A stretch of 64,000 nucleotides of DNA from Hortaea werneckii (lineage: Eukaryota > Ascomycota > Dothideomycetes > Mycosphaerellales > Teratosphaeriaceae). The translations under genes were made by a program, and so were the position numbers. The stretch lies in contig JBAOKB010000181.1 of NCBI GenBank assembly GCA_037044905.1, positions 62,001 through 126,000 of the forward strand, read 5' to 3'. Below, piece after piece: positions 42,444 through 54,122 of the stretch. Positions within the stretch are counted from its first letter, which is position 1. Every line of letters starts with the position of its first letter. Under the pieces are notes generated by a model. The model was not told the DNA's origin, searched no databases, and saw only the letters and a list, made by a program, of their open reading frames with translations.

Positions 42444-44753
42444 CTACGACACAGTCTGGGCATACCAATACTCCTCCCCCGCCAAACCCTCCCGACTGGG
42501 GACCTCACGCTCTTCCACTTCCAGCCCTTTTACCCTCTGCTCCAGAGCCTCCCAATCCACATCTTCCCACCGCAGATTCAGCATCCGAAGCCGCACGCCC
42601 CAATCAACCATCATATCGATCAGTTGCGTAGTCGAGGCCGTAATGGGCTGCTGATCCAACAGCATCAGTAGACCGTCGAGCCATTCCGAGGCCTCTGAGA
42701 TACTTTGAGGCTGGAGTTCGAGTAGGACTGTTTCTTCGTCCGCACCAGGCGATACTAGACTCAGGGCGGAAGTAGCGCCGCTGCGTCCCGGGGGCGGAAG
42801 GGCGCCTATGATTGTGATCTTGCTGGTTGTGGCAGGTTGCTGAAGCTGTGATTGTTTCGTCGAGTCTCGAGCTGTTCCCGTACGCAAAGTCTCTACGCTG
42901 GAGTTGGCCTGCCCTCCCAGAACCCCGTTTGTCTGCTGTGATTGCCGTTGTTGTTGCTGTTGCTGTTCCGCAGCCGAGATGTTCGACTCGACGCTGGTGA
43001 CTGTGTTAAGGTCGATCTTCTCCGGTAGCTGGTCTAAAGACAACTCAGACCCCTCCGTCTTCTCTCCAAAGTTCCGGTAATGCAAGTATCGCCGATTATG
43101 GCTCAGTCTTACATACCTCCAGCCTCCACCTCCCACTCCCGCAGCTGATGCGCCAGCTGCTGAAGCGGTAGGGAACCAAGAACCTTGAAGCAGACATCTT
43201 ACTCGCTGCTCCTTCATGAAAAGAGCGCTCTCCCGACTCAATTGCTCCCGAACCGCCCCCAGATGTGGTCCCCATGCGTCCTCATACACCTCTTCTAATC
43301 CCTCCATCTGCCACTGCCGCGCCGTTTCCAATCCCACATTCCTCAGCCCTTCCTCGACAGAAGCTACATCCGTTTTCCGCGAAGCAGCGCCCACGACGCG
43401 TTCGACAAGGATGCGAACGAGCTCTTCGATCTTGTAGAAATCGTCGGGCATCTCGGCTCCAGAGGCTTTCCAAAGACGGAGGAAGGCGTGGAGAGAGGCG
43501 GTATGTAAACGGCCCCATTGCAGGAGGAGCGGACGATAGATCTTGTCCGGGTTGCTATTGTCACGGTGGGCTTCCAGACGCTCGTAGACTGAGGCGCGTT
43601 GTCCAGCGGCTTTGGTTGCGTCGGGGGTCGCAGGCCCGTCGATCTCGAAGTGCTCGTATAGGATAAGGGTCACGCTCAGACTTGCCCGGGCAAGCGGGCA
43701 GCGTGATTCAGGCGACATCACAGCTTGCTCGAGTAGCGTTTTGTGGTAGGTGTCCTCGTTTCTGCGTGCGAAGTCGACAAGGTCCATGATCCCAAGGTAG
43801 CCCGTCTCGTCAAATTCCCAGGCAGGCGATTCGGTTGCGAAGCCCAGTCTTCGCCACTTCTCTGGGTGATGGCGGCGAGCGCCTAGAGTTGGAGGCTCGG
43901 AATCGTCAGATGGTGAGGTGGGGAGAGCAGGCTCGTGATAAGGTTCAGCTTTGGACAACAGATGAATGGTCTTGAGGGCGCGTCTGTGCTCAGGAAACTC
44001 GAGATTGACGCGGACCTCGCGCCACTTGCGCAGCAGCACTTTCGTCAAGCCTTGGAACTCCAGAATAGCGGCTGCGAGCGGCGTGTGCAAGTCTGATGCA
44101 GAGTCGCCACGCATCAGCATCCCTACGCCGCCGATAACCCCCAGGTCCTGCAGACGCTTGATAAACCGCGGCCATTCGTTCTCGCCTCCGTTCACGACAG
44201 CATCGCGCATAAGCGCATTGACAAGCTGCAGCGCGTTGGCACACAGCGTGTGATCGCTGGCATTCAGCCTCTGCACCAGGGACTCAAGGAACTGTGGATA
44301 TTGGTCCAACGCAGGCTTGATCGCCCTAAACCCCCATGTCTGTTCCTCCTCTTTCCCCAACCCTTCCTCTCCCTCTTCTCGAGCACTCCGACTGCGTAGA
44401 GGTCTCCCGACAACAAGTACGAGCAGCGTGAGCGCATTCCGTACGATGTTAACCAACGGATGTCCGACCGCCAGCTCTACCGCTTTCTGTATGACTTCCC
44501 CATCCACTGCTTCCCACCCTACATCGAGCTCCAATAGCGCATCTAGCGAGCCGAGAGCGTAGGCTTGCGTGTTCCCCGTCGTCGCGAGGATGACTTGTCG
44601 TAAAGGTAGTAGGCCTGATGCCGAGATGAAGGAGTCGGCGAACGAAGGGTCGGCGAGGGCATGCTGGAGCTTGAAGACGGCGTACTTGCGCACGCTGTCC
44701 TGTTCGGAGAGGAGCGAAGATATTAAGGTGTTGACGTCCGGGAGATCGTCCAT
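42444..44753 (-). CDS. ELMO/CED-12 domain protein
   Basis: A fungal member of the ELMO family; in animals ELMO pairs with DOCK exchange factors to activate Rac, and in filamentous fungi related proteins affect polarity and morphogenesis. Single exon, 769 residues. The N-terminal armadillo-like region (about 1-270: VRKYAVFKLQHALADPSF, helical repeats to the LQGLTKVLL-like segment) precedes the ELMO domain at about 295-460 (HPEKWRRLGFATESPAWEFDETG, then LGIMDLVDFARRNED and DFYKIEELVRILVERVV). After it comes a helical linker and a PH-like domain (about 520-720; RCLLQGSWFPTA, WRYVRLSHNRRYLHYRNFG), interrupted by a polyQ/Ser loop (QQQQQQRQSQQ). The full domain order is that of animal ELMO1. No DOCK partner is in this window. 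Confidence 0.88.
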   Translation of the reverse strand: MDDLPDVNTLISSLLSEQDSVRKYAVFKLQHALADPSFADSFISASGLLPLRQVILATTGNTQAYALGSLDALLELDVGWEAVDGEVIQKAVELAVGHPLVNIVRNALTLLVLVVGRPLRSRSAREEGEEGLGKEEEQTWGFRAIKPALDQYPQFLESLVQRLNASDHTLCANALQLVNALMRDAVVNGGENEWPRFIKRLQDLGVIGGVGMLMRGDSASDLHTPLAAAILEFQGLTKVLLRKWREVRVNLEFPEHRRALKTIHLLSKAEPYHEPALPTSPSDDSEPPTLGARRHHPEKWRRLGFATESPAWEFDETGYLGIMDLVDFARRNEDTYHKTLLEQAVMSPESRCPLARASLSVTLILYEHFEIDGPATPDATKAAGQRASVYERLEAHRDNSNPDKIYRPLLLQWGRLHTASLHAFLRLWKASGAEMPDDFYKIEELVRILVERVVGAASRKTDVASVEEGLRNVGLETARQWQMEGLEEVYEDAWGPHLGAVREQLSRESALFMKEQRVRCLLQGSWFPTASAAGASAAGVGGGGWRYVRLSHNRRYLHYRNFGEKTEGSELSLDQLPEKIDLNTVTSVESNISAAEQQQQQQRQSQQTNGVLGGQANSSVETLRTGTARDSTKQSQLQQPATTSKITIIGALPPPGRSGATSALSLVSPGADEETVLLELQPQSISEASEWLDGLLMLLDQQPITASTTQLIDMMVDWGVRLRMLNLRWEDVDWEALEQRVKGLEVEEREVPSREGLAGEEYWYAQTVS

Positions 44754-45797
44754 TGTGGTGCTCTATGGCACGGTAGGATATTCGGATAGCGGCTGTCTTA
44801 TTATACCGACCGCGATTCGAGGACGTCGCCGCGTCTTGCTCGGCTCGGCTACTACTCTACTCAGGATGGCTTGGTGGTCACTCTATACCAATCGCAGCCA
44901 ACTCCTTTTTAGCTGAGCAGCATGAGCCGGAGCAAGAAGATTGTGGCAGATCAGTTGGAACAGAGCATGTCTGGCGATTGTGTCGCATTGACAAGCTGTT
45001 GTACTTACCGAAGACGTTAGTTGCATGGTGCAGCTAGTCAGAGTCAAAGCGAAACTTTAATAAACTCCCAATCCAACATTTGAGTTTAAGGCTGAGAACA
45101 GGGATGCCGGTGCGATTGTACTAGCACGCATAAGGGCAATGCCTCTGAGGATCGTCTTGAAAGAGGTACAGAAACATGGTAGGCAACGCGATGAAGGTAC
45201 AACTGGATACAGCAGCCAGGGAACCTTTGGCACTCAGGACTGGATTCGGTTCGGGGATGGGAAGGGAAGGGACAAATTCAATGCAATAAATCACCAGCCA
45301 TCTTTCGTCCAAGAATGGCAGGTGCTAGAATTACCTCTCATCTATAGACACACACGTCTCCTCTCGTAGATCTCCATCCTCTCGAAGCATGCAATCCCGA
45401 AATGTAGCAAGAAAAAGCAACAGAACCCCACGCAAAGAACGCCATGCACCAGCGCTTCTAGTGACAGGGCTCCTCGCACACCGTCCAGCAGTCAAGAACA
45501 ACCGCGGTCCTGTGGCGAGAAACCCGCTCATGTATGTATTGTTTTCCCCTTCCAGCCTGCCTACCCAACCCTTCCCCCTGCCATATCCGTCCGTTCCAAT
45601 CCGCCCAATGTTGTCGTCAATGGGTCATATCGCATGAGCGTGTCGGGCTGTGAGTCAATCGGCTCCCAAAATTCTGATCCTCTCAACTGCCGAAGCAGGG
45701 AAGAGACTGTTGACCCGGTTACGCGTTGACTCTGTTCTCCTCGAGGCTTCCGATAGCGCCGAATCATTCAAGCTCCCTCGAGCCATTGGGCTGAAGC
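44754..45797. other. Intergenic, reg1-ELMO
   Basis: 1.04 kb holding the ELMO promoter and the reg1 3' region. Only short frames. No gene, repeat or clear regulatory site seen. Confidence 0.5.
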
Positions 45798-47888
45798 TCA
45801 CCCCTCGTTATTCCTCCAGCCCACATTCCAAATCACATGCGCGATGTCGCGAGCCGTGTTGATGGTCTCGCTCACCCGTCCGAACAGTCCGACGGCCATC
45901 AATTCATCCTCGTCCTCCTCGTCATACGGCATCATCATCCCACTTTCTGTCCTTCTCAGCTCACCACCGAAAGTGAAGTCCTTAGTTGCACTGTCGGCCG
46001 TGCCGCCTCCCAGCTCAGCTTGCTGCCGACCTTCCACTTCCTCTTCGCTGTTCGTTCGCTTGGGTGGAGCAGGCGTACCGTTGCGCGCTCTCGTCTTGTG
46101 AACTGCTACGCTATCTCGTCTTCTCCAGCGAGATGGCGTATCGGAGACGTCGTCTTCTGACGAGCTTGCGCTGCCAAGCGAAGACTTACTATTGCTTGCG
46201 CCGAACGTCCATTGCGAGCCACCGGCATCGAATTCCGAAGCCGTGTCGTCTTCGTCGTCGTCCGGTATCAAGTAATTCCTGCTTGGTCGGGATGGGCGAA
46301 GCGTTTCTTGACTCGGGCTTGGAGAGATGTGTTTGGCGGCAGTGCTCCGCCCTCTATCTGCTGCAACTGCTGCAGCGGGTTCTTCAATGCCTTTCTCAGC
46401 GTCAGTAGTCGGATTGCCGCCAAGATTCCAGTTCCGGAACCCGAAGGTATGATGACTTTGGCTACGTGGGATGTCTGCCGAGCTGTCGTCCTTGAATTTG
46501 AGTGTGGTTGACGGCAGGGTCTCGACCATTTTTCTGCCAGGTTGACTTTGGCTTCTCTTCGATCCGTCTTTCGAACTCTTCCGTCTGACGAGCCCCGGTC
46601 TTCGCTTCTTTTTCATTGTCAGGAAGCCCTCGTCTGAGTCGGATTCTGAATCAGAAGTGTTCCCAAACTCGTGGTGGTTCGCAGCCTCGTCTTCATCGTC
46701 GCTCTCGGCGTCGCCATCTTTACATTCGACAGCAATGCACTGTTCCACTTTGTCATCGAACCGAATATGACGCTCTTGCTTGCATTCGCAAGCGGCGCTT
46801 GGTGTTGTCGTTTGACTTGTACTCTTGCTTGTGAAGTAATCAGCAGTGGGATCCCGACTGGGTGTCTCGGACTGGTTGAGCGAGCTCGAGGTTCCAAACA
46901 GTTCGGCGGTCGGAATACGCGGCTGCCCTCGCAGCATTGGTCTTCCCCATTGGGCTTGAACAGCCGCGGCGGCCTGCTGCACCAGACTGGAGGTGGACAA
47001 AGATTTCTGTAGCATTACCTCGCTCATGCTCCGCTTCTTCAGGATCGGTTTCTTCGTACAGCAAAAGCTGCTGTTCTTACTCAAGCGACTGTCTGGCGCA
47101 CTCCGGTTGCTCTCGCTGGTCACGGGATGGCTTTCAGCTGGCTTCAGTGGGCCATACAACCACGTAACGTCACTCTCCTTCAGCCAATTCAGCGTTTCGG
47201 GACTGACGGTTCGAAGCTGATATTTGCTCTTGGCCCATGTCCGCCAACTCGCGTTCTCTAGTCGACTGCGCTGTCCGTAAACTCGTCGTTGGGAGACAAT
47301 GTGTCGCCAACTACTCCATATATCTTCTTCACGCCAGTCGTGGGAGAGATAGTCGACGTGCTGTTTTGGTTCAAGCTTCATAGCTGTGTCGTCCAGGACG
47401 GTGGGCGTCGGTAGAGGTGAATCGCTCCGTGTCGTATCCGTGGTGACAGACTCGGATACGGGTTCATCGCTGCTAGACTGACCATACCCTTCGAAATCGA
47501 TCTGTGGCGTAGAAGGCATATGCGCAAACTGAAGGCCCATGTAGTCCGGGAAGTCCGGCGGCTCTTCATCCTGGCTGCTCGTGTCATTCGAGTCCATTGA
47601 CCATCCCGTACTGCTGTTCGTCCTCTCCAAGCCCAAATTAGCGAAACTGGTGAGATCTGAGGACGAGGCTTTGGAAGGCGCGAGCGTTGCAGCGGGTGGC
47701 GATGTGTCAAGGTGTTCGGTATGCTCGGCATGTGGTGTGCTTGGGGTTGTGCTTCTCGGGCTTGGTGATAACGCTGCCGAGTCGAGACATGCCAACGATG
47801 AGGAAGATGGTTGTGATCGTCGCAGACCAGAAGACTGGTACAACGGCTGGCTATCCGGAGTGGGAGAGGCGCGTAATACCTCCGCCAT
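45798..47888 (-). CDS. reg1: Protein phosphatase 1 regulatory subunit Reg1/Hex2-like
   Basis: Targets the PP1 catalytic subunit (Glc7) to Snf1 kinase and related substrates for glucose repression. Single exon, 696 residues. The conserved DUF1752 block at about 178-245 (WREEDIWSSWRHIVSQRRVYG, then NASWRTWAKSKYQL and LNWLKESDVTWLYGPL) identifies the family. The PP1-docking RVxF-type motif RHIRFDDKVEQC starts at about residue 373. The rest is disordered, Ser/Pro-rich with acidic clusters, and has a basic MKKKRRPG stretch near 425-435. The C-terminus has an amphipathic tail (VSETINTARDIAHVIWNVGW) found in this family. Divergent from the MFS gene across 4.5 kb of non-coding DNA. Confidence 0.92.
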   Translation of the reverse strand: MAEVLRASPTPDSQPLYQSSGLRRSQPSSSSLACLDSAALSPSPRSTTPSTPHAEHTEHLDTSPPAATLAPSKASSSDLTSFANLGLERTNSSTGWSMDSNDTSSQDEEPPDFPDYMGLQFAHMPSTPQIDFEGYGQSSSDEPVSESVTTDTTRSDSPLPTPTVLDDTAMKLEPKQHVDYLSHDWREEDIWSSWRHIVSQRRVYGQRSRLENASWRTWAKSKYQLRTVSPETLNWLKESDVTWLYGPLKPAESHPVTSESNRSAPDSRLSKNSSFCCTKKPILKKRSMSEVMLQKSLSTSSLVQQAAAAVQAQWGRPMLRGQPRIPTAELFGTSSSLNQSETPSRDPTADYFTSKSTSQTTTPSAACECKQERHIRFDDKVEQCIAVECKDGDAESDDEDEAANHHEFGNTSDSESDSDEGFLTMKKKRRPGLVRRKSSKDGSKRSQSQPGRKMVETLPSTTLKFKDDSSADIPRSQSHHTFGFRNWNLGGNPTTDAEKGIEEPAAAVAADRGRSTAAKHISPSPSQETLRPSRPSRNYLIPDDDEDDTASEFDAGGSQWTFGASNSKSSLGSASSSEDDVSDTPSRWRRRDSVAVHKTRARNGTPAPPKRTNSEEEVEGRQQAELGGGTADSATKDFTFGGELRRTESGMMMPYDEEDEDELMAVGLFGRVSETINTARDIAHVIWNVGWRNNEG

Positions 47889-47937
47889 GCTGGGTGGTGG
47901 TGTGGTGTGGGTGTAAAGAGGCGGGGAATCTGCTCGC

Positions 47938-47950
47938 TCGCTCGCTCGTC
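47938..47950. repeat. CTCG tandem repeat
   Basis: About four units of CTCG just upstream of the reg1 start, within its leader or promoter. Confidence 0.6.
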
Positions 47951-48209
47951 TATGGAATCCTCATGTGGAACGAATGGCCGTGGTAATTTGTCCTCCTGGT
48001 GTGCCGTCCACCTCTTGCGACAGTCGATCGTGTCTTTGCACCTACCAAGTCGCTGGTGATGCAAGCGATGCAAGCGTGCCACTAGTGTAGGAGGAAATTT
48101 GAGTGCTTGGTTGCGACTCTGACGGATTGCGCTGGACCAAGACCGACTCTTCTCCCTTCAACGCCACGATCCTCCAAGTGTGAACCTCCCGTTCGACTGC
48201 ACGATGGTG

Positions 48210-48230
48210 AGTGAGTGAGTGAGTGAGCGA
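48210..48230. repeat. TGAG tandem repeat
   Basis: About five units of (G)TGAG ending in an imperfect CGAG, non-coding, in the reg1 upstream region. Confidence 0.6.
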
Positions 48231-48805
48231 GTGGGAATTGGGTCGAAACAAACCGAGCAGGTGTGCGGCAGGAGAAAGGCTCGCTCCTCGACTAGCGGGC
48301 GGGTGTGGGTCTCGGCATAACTCAATCACGACTATCTCTCCGAGGGGCAATCTTTCAATGTCGCGCCAATTGATGAGGATTGCGGGATCGCCTCTGACAG
48401 CTGTCCCACCACAGCTTCATCGATGATGACCACGGACGGATGCAAGCCCCAGCTCTGAGCGCTGCTGCGAAGCGTGGAACCGCAATGTATACTTGGGTAT
48501 TGTACCGCCCGGCCGCCTGCTCGTGCACGAGCGATAAGTCTGGGGGAGGATGGCAGGCTGTCCGCTGTCGGGTCCGCCCTTAAGGTTCTGGACGCGCGAA
48601 TCTGGGGAAGTTTGGAGTACGTACCGCCCGATCGGGCCTAGCCCCCGCCGGATGCCCGCAAGCAGGCGTCATCTTCTTTCATCCCACTCCAGGGCTGTGA
48701 TCCCACTCCCCGTCCCGGATGTACAATTGCCGGCCAGGCTACAGTTTAGGCATGCATGGGAAAAGCGTATCGGGATCAGGGTGGTGGTCATGTTCGATGG
48801 TTAAC

Positions 48806-48815
48806 TACCTAGGTA
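48806..48815. repeat. TACCTAGGTA palindrome, copy 3
   Basis: Exact 10-bp palindrome in gene-free DNA (context AACTACCTAGGTAAGA). Confidence 0.6.
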
Positions 48816-49044
48816 AGAATAATCATCCCTACAACCGTTCAGGTAGGTGGTTTAGTTTCGTTTGGTGTCAGACCAGGCAATTCCTGGCCAAGCCTCATAG
48901 TGGAACCCTTCGAGGAGGCCCACGGGTTCCCCAGGCCCCTGCAATGAGGAAGATATCGGAAGCATTGCAAGACCCGCCGACTCTGCCTGCAGGGCAGCTG
49001 TCGCACTCATCTCCACTCCCCTTCTCGTCGCCTCTCAGCAACGT

Positions 49045-49065
49045 GCAGGCAAGCAGGCAGGCAAG

Positions 49066-49101
<36 letters not shown>

Positions 49102-49103
49102 CA
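49045..49103. repeat. (GGCA)n microsatellite
   Basis: About 14 tetranucleotide units of GCAG/GGCA, interrupted twice by GCAA. Non-coding. Frames reading through it give Cys-Leu-Pro-Ala-type repeats and are spurious. Confidence 0.85.
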
Positions 49104-51578
49104 CTCTCACAGTCTGCTCGTGCGTCCTCATGTAATAATGCTGCTCGTATCCGACAATAAGACAAATCGCACCGGCTAATGATCCTGCATGATTGATTGA
49201 TATTCCCTAGTGCACATTGAATCATTGACACCTCACGTTATCCGCAGAGAACTCTTGCATGGTCGATACACACCTCCCTCAATGTTATCTCGTGTTGAAC
49301 TGACGCGCGGTTGGGAGCTCGCTCCGGAAAGCTAGGATCAGTGAGCCGTGCCACCATGCATACTCGCTTCTGCAAGGTCTCGGTTCTACCTGCGCCAGAT
49401 CGACCGCCATGTTTTTTCGGCACGCGGCTCCAGTATGGTGCAAGCCATGGTCGGACCGTTTGCGTGGACGTTCTTTCGGCGCCAACGACCCTTTCGAGCC
49501 TCTCCGGCTTCAACCGAATCAGGATAATACAACGCAAACTCCACGTTCGACCAGCATCACGCAAGCCCAACAGCTTGTTTCTAACACGAGCGAGCACAAC
49601 TGCTGCAGCTTACGCTGTGCGTAGATTATGGGCCCTCGCCTTATCGCACTTATCAATGGCGGCACAAACAGGGTAGGCAGCTCTCGAGGAGATAGCTGCC
49701 AAGCACCAACCACAAGGTGCAACTGCCTCGCTCGCATCTCGCCTCTTGCACTTGCAGTTGACAACTCCACAAGCACCGCTGTCCAACGACATGAACATGC
49801 TGTCCTACGCGCCATTGGCAACCCCATCTACTCCACATGAGGCATTCGGGAGAACGGCGCCCTGTCACCAAAGTGGTCCGGAGGATAGAACCTACGTCGC
49901 GTGGCGTCCATTTAACAATTGCTTTATGCAAACCATCAAGCCCCTTCGCTCCCTACAAGCCCAGCTGCAAGTCCTGTATCAGCTACTTTTATTGGCAAAT
50001 TACTAATGCGGAGAGTCCCCATAGCGCAAGAAATACTCTATTAGTAACGGATTGGCAAGTGGCCGCAAAATGTGTTCGAGGGAAGTGGAGAGAAGTTTGT
50101 ACCCTTCCTCCCTCGTCTCCCAACGGAAGATGGACTACTTCCTGATACGGCCTGCTTGTAACCCTGGTCTATCTCTGGCTACGATTGGAGCATCTGTCAC
50201 AAATACAATCAATCAGATAGGTGTCACAGACGCCGTCCGGCTGTAACAGTGCAAGCCGGGAAATGGTATCCACATTGTGTTATCATGGGTATGCATTTGG
50301 TACTGCCAACAAACCGATCTCCCCCCGCCTAAATGAAGCTGGCCGTTGTGCCTGGACGTTAGGTGTCTCGACTGATGGGTGTAACCAAGCAAGTCAGCCG
50401 CCCCAAAAAACGGCCAACAAAGCCGGGATAGTAGCCGATCAGGCAAGTGATGCCGTTGCCGTGGTACTCGGTTATGCTGAATCGGCATCTCACGGTATGC
50501 GTGGCTAGCTGACCCCCGAAGATTGAAGTATCGCGACATTCCCCACTAATAAGCAGGTCCCTCACTGGGATCATCAGTCGTCGCACTGAGCTTCTCCTTT
50601 CTGGCTTTTGCCGAAATGATGCTTTCACATTTGCCATGCACTGCACCGGATTTTATCGTCCCAACAACCCCTTCCCAAGGAACCATAGACGGAACGGGCT
50701 CTTGGTAGAATACAACTTGCCCCAAGGGAGTGGGTTGTTTTATTAATCTGCTTAGGCGGGACTTCCCACGAAAAAGGTACTACGCAACACGCAATACCTC
50801 GCCGTAAGGATCTCAAACTCAAGCGGTCTCCTCACGCAAGTCACACAAGGTATCCATGATCTCTCACGGAACGGCCAAGCTGGAACGTATTCACCAAATC
50901 ATCCCAGTATTCAACTTCAGGACTGGACCGAAGCTGAGAACTTTCCCGCACAGCCGGGATGCCGAAGTCGTCAGAGGTGGGCCGAAGACTTCATCCGGCT
51001 TCATGTCTTCTTCCAGCTCTCCACGGCCTTTTTCGACCTTTTGATAACAAAAAGAAGGTGTAAGAGAAACATGGATCGCGGGCCCAACGAATTTGATCTA
51101 CCCGAGAAGAACCGCATCGGTTTGTCACGATCTGTGATGCGCCAAAGAGCGACGCGTAGACTATCTGCTTGGCCTCTGTGTGTCCTGCCAGAAGGCCTTC
51201 TCTACGCAGATGCCATCGGCGGCTGAAGCCGTCCATGTGTCCATGTGGATAGTCAATGGCAGATGGTTTCCAAAACCGTACGAATATGCGTCCCCAGGCG
51301 GCGGTCGTCGCTGCACCCGGCGAAGACGATTCGGCTCCATCGTGAAGATGATGTGATGTCAAGGCCACTATTTGATAAATCCAGCCTATGAATGACCCTT
51401 ACGGTGGTTCAGTTTCCACGGGTAGACATCGTTCGAAACATTCTCACTCGCAGCCTTTTGTCCGACTCCTTCTTGTCATAATTTCTCCGCTCGCAGTCGT
51501 TTGCCAGTGAATTGCATCGTGGTTGCTGTGCTTGAATGCATCCGTGAATCCATGGACTGCGAATCTTGAATAGATAGG

Positions 51579-51588
51579 TACCTAGGTA
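51579..51588. repeat. TACCTAGGTA palindrome, copy 4
   Basis: Exact 10-bp palindrome in gene-free DNA (context TAGGTACCTAGGTAGC, itself an extended near-palindrome), about 800 bp upstream of the MFS gene. Confidence 0.6.
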
Positions 51589-52387
51589 GCGAGTCATAGC
51601 GCCGTGTCATGCACATTGACCTGAGGTTCAGTAGAGTCTCATTATATTCATACTACCTCAAGCATGAGCCATCTTTATTATTCTGGCAGACTTGATTCGC
51701 TCGATTGTTTCTATTTCATTGCGAATTGATGGCCGCCTCCGTACCAGGGGAAGCCCGAGTCAGGATTCCGGACGTGCTCTTTCACTCGACTTCTTCCTCC
51801 CGGTTTCAAGAGTTCCTGTCTCTATCTTCATCGCACATACGGCGAAGACCATGCCCACCAAGCGCATTATCGGCGCACACACGAATGACTTGTAAGCGAA
51901 GATCGCGATGCGCGACGAAACCTCGCGATTGCCGTCCCTTTGGAACGGTTTCGTCCCTAATCATTGGCGAGGGACGCCACTGGTGTCGCATGGCGATGTG
52001 ACTGGGCCATCTCCGGCTAGCGCTTCACCAAGCGCGCTCTAACATGGACCACACGGAGACCGAGCTTCATCTATCTCTCGCACCACGAACGATGGAGGGG
52101 AAAGGTAGGTAGTAGGAGGTAGGCCGGTCGGTCGCGAGTCTCTTTCTCCTTGAGACACTTGACTGCGACACGCTGGTCTCGCCGGCATCACTCACTCTTT
52201 CTTTTCCTGTTTCTCCCCAATCTTGGTCTTGTCAAGGCCCCATCACGCTCTCTATCCGCTTTATACAAGCATCACGCTCATTAGGAGGTTCTACGCTGGA
52301 CGTAGGCCCCTCTGCCCATCATTCGCATTATTTGACATTGAAGAAGAGGTTTTTGGAAGAAAAAAGGACGCGAAGAAGGTCAAAATC

Positions 52388-54048
52388 ATGTTTGGATTCC
52401 ACAAAAGACAGCGGTCGTTGATACCGGTCAAGAAGTTGGATAGGATGGATCAGAAGGAGGCGTTCATCGAGCATGAGGTCGAGATCGGCGAGAGCTCAAA
52501 AGAGCACAGTTGGACACGTGGGCAGCAGCGGAACATGGTCATGATTTATTTGCTGTTCCTTGCGGAAGCCATCATGGCTTCGTCCCTTTCTTCCCAAGTG
52601 GCAGTATTGCTTCCTGCTGCCGAGGGCTGTCTCGGCATGAGCGCATCGTTCCTGAATAGCGCATTCGAATGCGCCTACTTCCTGGGTTGCACCGCAGGAG
52701 TCTTTTGGGGCTCGATGGCAGACCGTTTAGGCAGGAGGCAAACTGCACTTCTCGGGCTGAGTGGAATGTGCTTATGCTGCTTGTCAATGGGATTTGCGAA
52801 GTCCTTCGTGGCATTCGCGGTACTTCGACTGATGGCAGGCTGCATCAGCTCCGCTGTGACAGTCGCTGGCTTGGCTATGATGGCCGACATGACCCATGGC
52901 GAGTCAACGAGAACAAAAGTAGTTGCCAGACTGCCGATGATTGCCGCATGTGGCGGTGTCGGATCGTACATAGCCAAGGCTGTTCGCAATGCGTGTGCGA
53001 ACCATGCGGCTGGTGTTTTCAGTAAATACCCTGGACTCAGCGGGCAAATGGTCTGTGTCAGCCTGGTACTTATCATCACAGTGGCAGAAGCTATGCTTAT
53101 ACAAGAGGTAATTTGATCTCTGGGACGAATTCATATACATGCTTACATAGTATCCAGACCTTGCCTCAGAAACTGGTCTCGCGCAAGTCGCACGGCGCCA
53201 CTGCTGATCCCGAAAAGACCGCCTTCCTAGGCCAATCCCTTTCCAACGAGTCAGAGGACTCGTTGAATATCAGCATTATCGAAGCACTCAATGACGACGC
53301 AGCGGAGCCCGTTTCTTCCCAGATCAGCGTCTTCCAACTTCTCTCTGCACCGGCAGTCCTTTTACTCTTGGCTTCCTTCTCCATCCTGTCATTACATTCA
53401 TCGACTTTCGACATTCTGCTGCCGCATCTAGGACATACCGACTCGCGAATGGGAGGGATGAGTATCCCATGCCCTCTGCTCCGCCCAATCGAACTGGGCG
53501 TGAAGATCGCAGCTGCCCTGCGCGTCATGACCTTAGTCCCTGGTCTTGTCAACCGGGTGGGACTTCTGGCCGTTTATCGCAAGATATCCCTCGTCTTCCC
53601 GGTGCTCTTCGTGGTCGTACCCATAGCCGGCGCCGCAGTCCACGCCTCTGGTGCCTCGCCAGTAGTCTCGGCCATCATCAGCAGCTGCGTCATGCTGGCA
53701 AAGAACACCCTTGCGGGGGCAGCAGAAGTTCTCGTGGTTCTACTTGTGCTTTCGGCGGCGCCCGATGCTTCTTCGACCGGAACTGTCATCGGCGTCATCT
53801 CATTCTCGCAAGTCTTCAAGGCTCTGGCAGTCGGTATTAGCGGTGTCGCATACTATCTTGGAGGCGACTATTCTGTCTTCGAAGTCAACATCCTTCTTTG
53901 GACCACACTGGCTACGGTAGCGACTATCGGAGCATGGATCACCTGGAAGCTACGTGAGAAACCGCGGGTGGGTGGCGATATTCCGGAAGAATGCCTTGTG
54001 TGGCAAGGATTCTTCGATTCTGAGAGTGACGAAGAAAGTGGTTTCTAA
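52388..54048 (+). CDS. Major facilitator superfamily transporter
   Basis: Proton-coupled or facilitative small-molecule transporter; substrate unknown. Exons 52388-53107 and 53158-54048, with a 50-nt intron (GTAATT to CAG at 53157, phase 0), giving 536 residues. The start is the first in-frame ATG (MFGFHKRQR); the frame is open further upstream without another ATG. A 50-residue charged cytosolic N-terminus is followed by about twelve hydrophobic helices. MFS motif A is visible after helix 2 (GSMADRLGRRQT). A hydrophilic loop of about 60 residues divides the two halves around the splice. The layout recalls fungal ZIF-like or YCR023C-like MFS proteins. It is tail to tail with an HxxxDG acyltransferase, 74 bp between stops, so the two may share a pathway (inference). 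Confidence 0.88.
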
Positions 54049-54122
54049 GATGCGCTAAGTCACTGTTTTAATAGGCAGTAGTATTTCCTTGGTCATGTCT
54101 AAATTTTTTCGTATCTTGTGAT

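Larger units (their letters stand above)
47889..52387. other. 4.5-kb gene-free divergent region (reg1 / MFS) rich in simple repeats
   Basis: The longest non-coding stretch in the window. It contains three short tandem repeats (47938-47950 CTCG, 48210-48230 TGAG, 49045-49103 GGCA) and two TACCTAGGTA palindromes (48806-48815, 51579-51588). None of the ORFs reaches good length or bias. Regulatory sequence, a non-coding RNA or a decayed gene are possible; nothing in the sequence decides. Confidence 0.45.

Noticed and set aside
49007..49231. Cys-Leu-Pro-Ala repeat peptide encoded across the GGCA microsatellite
   Set aside because: A tetranucleotide repeat reads open in several frames on both strands, so the peptides are repeat artefacts.
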